Origin: Lachnospiraceae bacterium | GTDB lineage: Bacteria; Bacillota; Clostridia; Lachnospirales; Lachnospiraceae | Length of the DNA: 9,179 nt | NCBI GenBank assembly: GCA_017483425.1 | Contig: JAFUWM010000001.1 | Location: 1-9,179, forward strand | Direction: 5' to 3' | Part shown: positions 7,500 through 9,179 of the stretch, piece after piece | Numbering within the stretch: position 1 is the stretch's first letter | How the letters are laid out: every line of letters starts with the position of its first letter | Made by a program: the position numbers and the translations under genes | Notes under the pieces: model-generated | What the model saw: only the letters and a program-made list of their open reading frames with translations | Told to the model about the DNA's origin: nothing | Database searches by the model: none

Positions 7500-7517
7500 A
7501 CTAAGGAAGAGATAAAA

Positions 7518-8474
7518 ATGCCTATCTGCGTACAGAAGGATCTGCCCGCGCGGGGGATCCTTGAAAATGAGAATATCTTTACAATGGAGCCGGAGAGATC
7601 AAGCCATCAGGATATCAGACCGCTTGAGATCTGTATATTAAATCTGATGCCGTTAAAGGAGGATACCGAGCTCCAGCTTCTGCGGTCGCTTTCAAACACA
7701 CCGCTGCAGATAAACGTGACTTTCATGATAGTAAAAAGCCATGTCTCAAAAAATGCCTCGGCAAACCATCTGAATCAGTTCTATAAGACATGGGACGAGG
7801 TAAAGGGGAGCAAGTTTGACGGAGTCATTGTGACCGGAGCTCCCGTGGAGCTTATGGAGTTCGAGGAGGTTGATTACTGGAGAGAGCTCACGGAGATATT
7901 TGACTGGACAAAGACTAATGTGACATCCACCCTGCATGTGTGCTGGGGGGCGCAGGCGGCTCTTTATTATCACTACGGACTGCCCAAGCATACCTTTGAT
8001 ACCAAGCTTTTCGGGGTCTACCAGCACAGGGTAAGGAACAGGAAGGATCCGCTGGTCAGGGGCTTTGACGATCTTTTTTATATTCCACATTCCAGATATA
8101 CGGAGGTAAGGAGCGAGGACATACATGCCTGCAGTGACCTTACGGTGCTTGCAGAGGGGGATAATAAAGCCGGAGTATGCCTGTGCACCGCGATGAGCGG
8201 GAGACAGGTGTTTCTTTTCGGACATCCTGAGTATGACCGCAGAACCCTTGACATGGAGTACAGACGGGACAGGGAGAAAGGGCTTGATACGGCTCTTCCC
8301 GTCAATTATTATCCGAATGACGATCCTGCGCAGAAACCTATGCTGCTATGGAGAAGTCACGCAAATATAATATATACAAACTGGCTGAATTACTATGTAT
8401 ATCAGAATACACCGTATAATATAGGGGATATTTCAAGCGGAAACATAGCGTATTTAGTGAATAAAGGAGCATGA
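7518..8474 (+). CDS. metA: Homoserine O-acetyltransferase, MetA/HTS family
   Basis: A 318-residue MetA-family enzyme (E. coli 309), which acylates homoserine in the first committed step of methionine synthesis. The glutamine-amidotransferase-like fold is complete: MPLK with K47, catalytic C142 in HVCWGAQAAL, and the His/Glu pair H236 and E238 in FGHPEYD, plus the C-terminal WRSHANIIYTNWLNYYVYQ block. Residue 111, which decides the acyl donor, is Glu (TGAPVELMEF) where E. coli has Gly; Glu at this site is known to favour acetyl-CoA in Bacillus cereus MetA, so the product is predicted to be O-acetylhomoserine. The start is the ATG opening MPICVQKDLPAR, which matches the family N terminus and has AAGGA 10 nt upstream. 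An in-frame GTG at 7470 would add 16 residues and is rejected. It diverges from folC and is followed after 1 nt by a PurF-like gene. Confidence 0.95.
   Translation: MPICVQKDLPARGILENENIFTMEPERSSHQDIRPLEICILNLMPLKEDTELQLLRSLSNTPLQINVTFMIVKSHVSKNASANHLNQFYKTWDEVKGSKFDGVIVTGAPVELMEFEEVDYWRELTEIFDWTKTNVTSTLHVCWGAQAALYYHYGLPKHTFDTKLFGVYQHRVRNRKDPLVRGFDDLFYIPHSRYTEVRSEDIHACSDLTVLAEGDNKAGVCLCTAMSGRQVFLFGHPEYDRRTLDMEYRRDREKGLDTALPVNYYPNDDPAQKPMLLWRSHANIIYTNWLNYYVYQNTPYNIGDISSGNIAYLVNKGA
8464..8469 (+). promoter_or_regulatory. Ribosome binding site of the PurF-like gene inside metA
   Basis: AAGGAG lies within the last codons of metA, 6 nt before ATG at 8476. The metA stop (8472-8474) and this ATG are separated by one base, which indicates translational coupling. 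This site fixes the start, and therefore the unusual MGG N terminus of the next protein. Confidence 0.8.
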
Positions 8475-8475
8475 C

Positions 8476-9179
8476 ATGGGAGGCTTTTTCGCGGCTGCAT
8501 TAAAAAATGACTGCGTCTTTGACCTGTATTTCGGTACGGATTATCATTCGCATCTGGGAACCAGACGGGCGGGAATGGCGGTTTTTGATTCAAAGGACGG
8601 ATTCAACCGCGCAATACATAATATAGAAAATTCTCCGTTCAGGACTAAGTTTGAATCGGACTTTCACGAGATGAAAGGAAATATCGGCATAGGGTGCATA
8701 TCGGATTATGAGCCTCAGCCTTTGATCGTGAGATCACACCATGGAACATACGCGATCACTACGGTGGGAAAAATAAATAACATCACGGAGCTTTCCGAAG
8801 AGGTAATAAAGGATTCCGGAACGCATTTTTTAGAGATGAGCGGAGGTTCGATAAATGCCACCGAGCTTGTGGCTGCTCTTATCAATCAAAAGGATAATAT
8901 CATAGACGGGATCAAATATGCGCAGGATACGATAGACGGCTCCATGACAATGATGCTTCTCACCCCCCTGGGGGTATACTGCGCAAGGGATAAGCTGGGG
9001 CGTACCCCTGTGACTATAGGGGTAAAGGATGACGGATTCTGCGCTTCTTTTGAGAAGTTTGCGTATCTTAATCTGGGATACAGGGATTATAAAGAGCTTG
9101 GCCCCGGGGAGATCGTGATCATCACACCGGAGGAGGTAAAGACCCTTGCCCGGCCCGGAGATAAGATGAAGATATGCAC
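8476..9179 (+). CDS. PurF-like protein with degenerate glutaminase domain, 3' end outside window
   Basis: The visible 234 residues form a class II glutamine amidotransferase-type domain related to amidophosphoribosyltransferase (PurF), the enzyme that starts purine synthesis from PRPP and glutamine. Family marks: HLGTRRAGMAVF (10-40 region), QP at 81-82 followed by strand and GKINN, and GVYCARDKLGRTPVTIG at 166-182, the usual ARD-x-x-G-x-x-P block. The catalytic features are missing: the protein starts MGGFF where PurF starts MCG, so the nucleophile Cys is Gly. By alignment to E. coli, the glutamine-site Arg73 is S76, Asn101 is V97 and Asp127 is A128; only Gly102 (G98) remains. The phosphoribosyltransferase half would lie beyond the window and cannot be judged. 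I recall similar MGGFF proteins in clostridia annotated as amidophosphoribosyltransferase, but cannot confirm that here. It is coupled to metA. Symbol withheld because activity is doubtful. Confidence 0.8.
   Translation, partial: MGGFFAAALKNDCVFDLYFGTDYHSHLGTRRAGMAVFDSKDGFNRAIHNIENSPFRTKFESDFHEMKGNIGIGCISDYEPQPLIVRSHHGTYAITTVGKINNITELSEEVIKDSGTHFLEMSGGSINATELVAALINQKDNIIDGIKYAQDTIDGSMTMMLLTPLGVYCARDKLGRTPVTIGVKDDGFCASFEKFAYLNLGYRDYKELGPGEIVIITPEEVKTLARPGDKMKIC

Noticed and set aside
7470..7517. In-frame GTG that would extend MetA by 16 residues
   Set aside because: The ATG at 7518 matches the conserved MetA start (MPI...DLPAR) and has its own ribosome site; the extension crosses the inverted repeat and has no family counterpart.
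7429..7517. SAM riboswitch or T-box in the metA leader
   Set aside because: The leader is about 88 nt and AT-rich, and lacks the conserved cores and paired helices of either element.
7746..8225. 159-residue minus-strand open frame inside metA
   Set aside because: It is antisense to the catalytic core of metA and resembles no family I know.

Overview
The window reads as chromosomal DNA from a Firmicute, most likely a Lachnospiraceae-type clostridium. The reasons are moderate GC, heavy use of ATA and AGG codons, strong AAGGAG-type ribosome sites, and proteins that resemble clostridial versions of each family. This placement is inference from style and remembered homologues, not from a search. 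No mobile element, CRISPR array, tRNA, rRNA or phage gene is visible. I found no clear new multi-gene system, but several details are unusual.

Left block, plus strand, 1-6117: the 3' end of an OmpA/MotB-type peptidoglycan-binding protein with an N-terminal coiled coil; a complete cytosolic GH2 beta-galactosidase (1011 aa); a sensor histidine kinase starting at GTG right after two tandem stop codons; and a secreted lipoprotein. The last three are tightly packed and probably co-transcribed. No response regulator gene accompanies the kinase, and no sugar transporter lies beside the galactosidase.

Right block, 6057-9179: folC (folylpolyglutamate synthase) on the minus strand converges on the lipoprotein gene and overlaps it by 61 bp. 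It diverges from metA (homoserine O-acyltransferase, predicted acetyl-CoA specific), which is followed at once by a gene for a PurF-like protein running off the window. The 129-bp folC-metA gap holds two face-to-face promoters that share one -10 region. All three genes touch one-carbon metabolism: FolC retains folates, methionine synthesis uses methyl-folate, and de novo purine synthesis uses formyl-folate.

Most notable points: folC has no in-frame ATG/GTG/TTG near its conserved N terminus, and its perfect ribosome site points to an ATA start; the PurF-like protein begins MGG instead of MCG and lacks most of the glutaminase catalytic and binding residues; and the -10 elements of folC and metA overlap.
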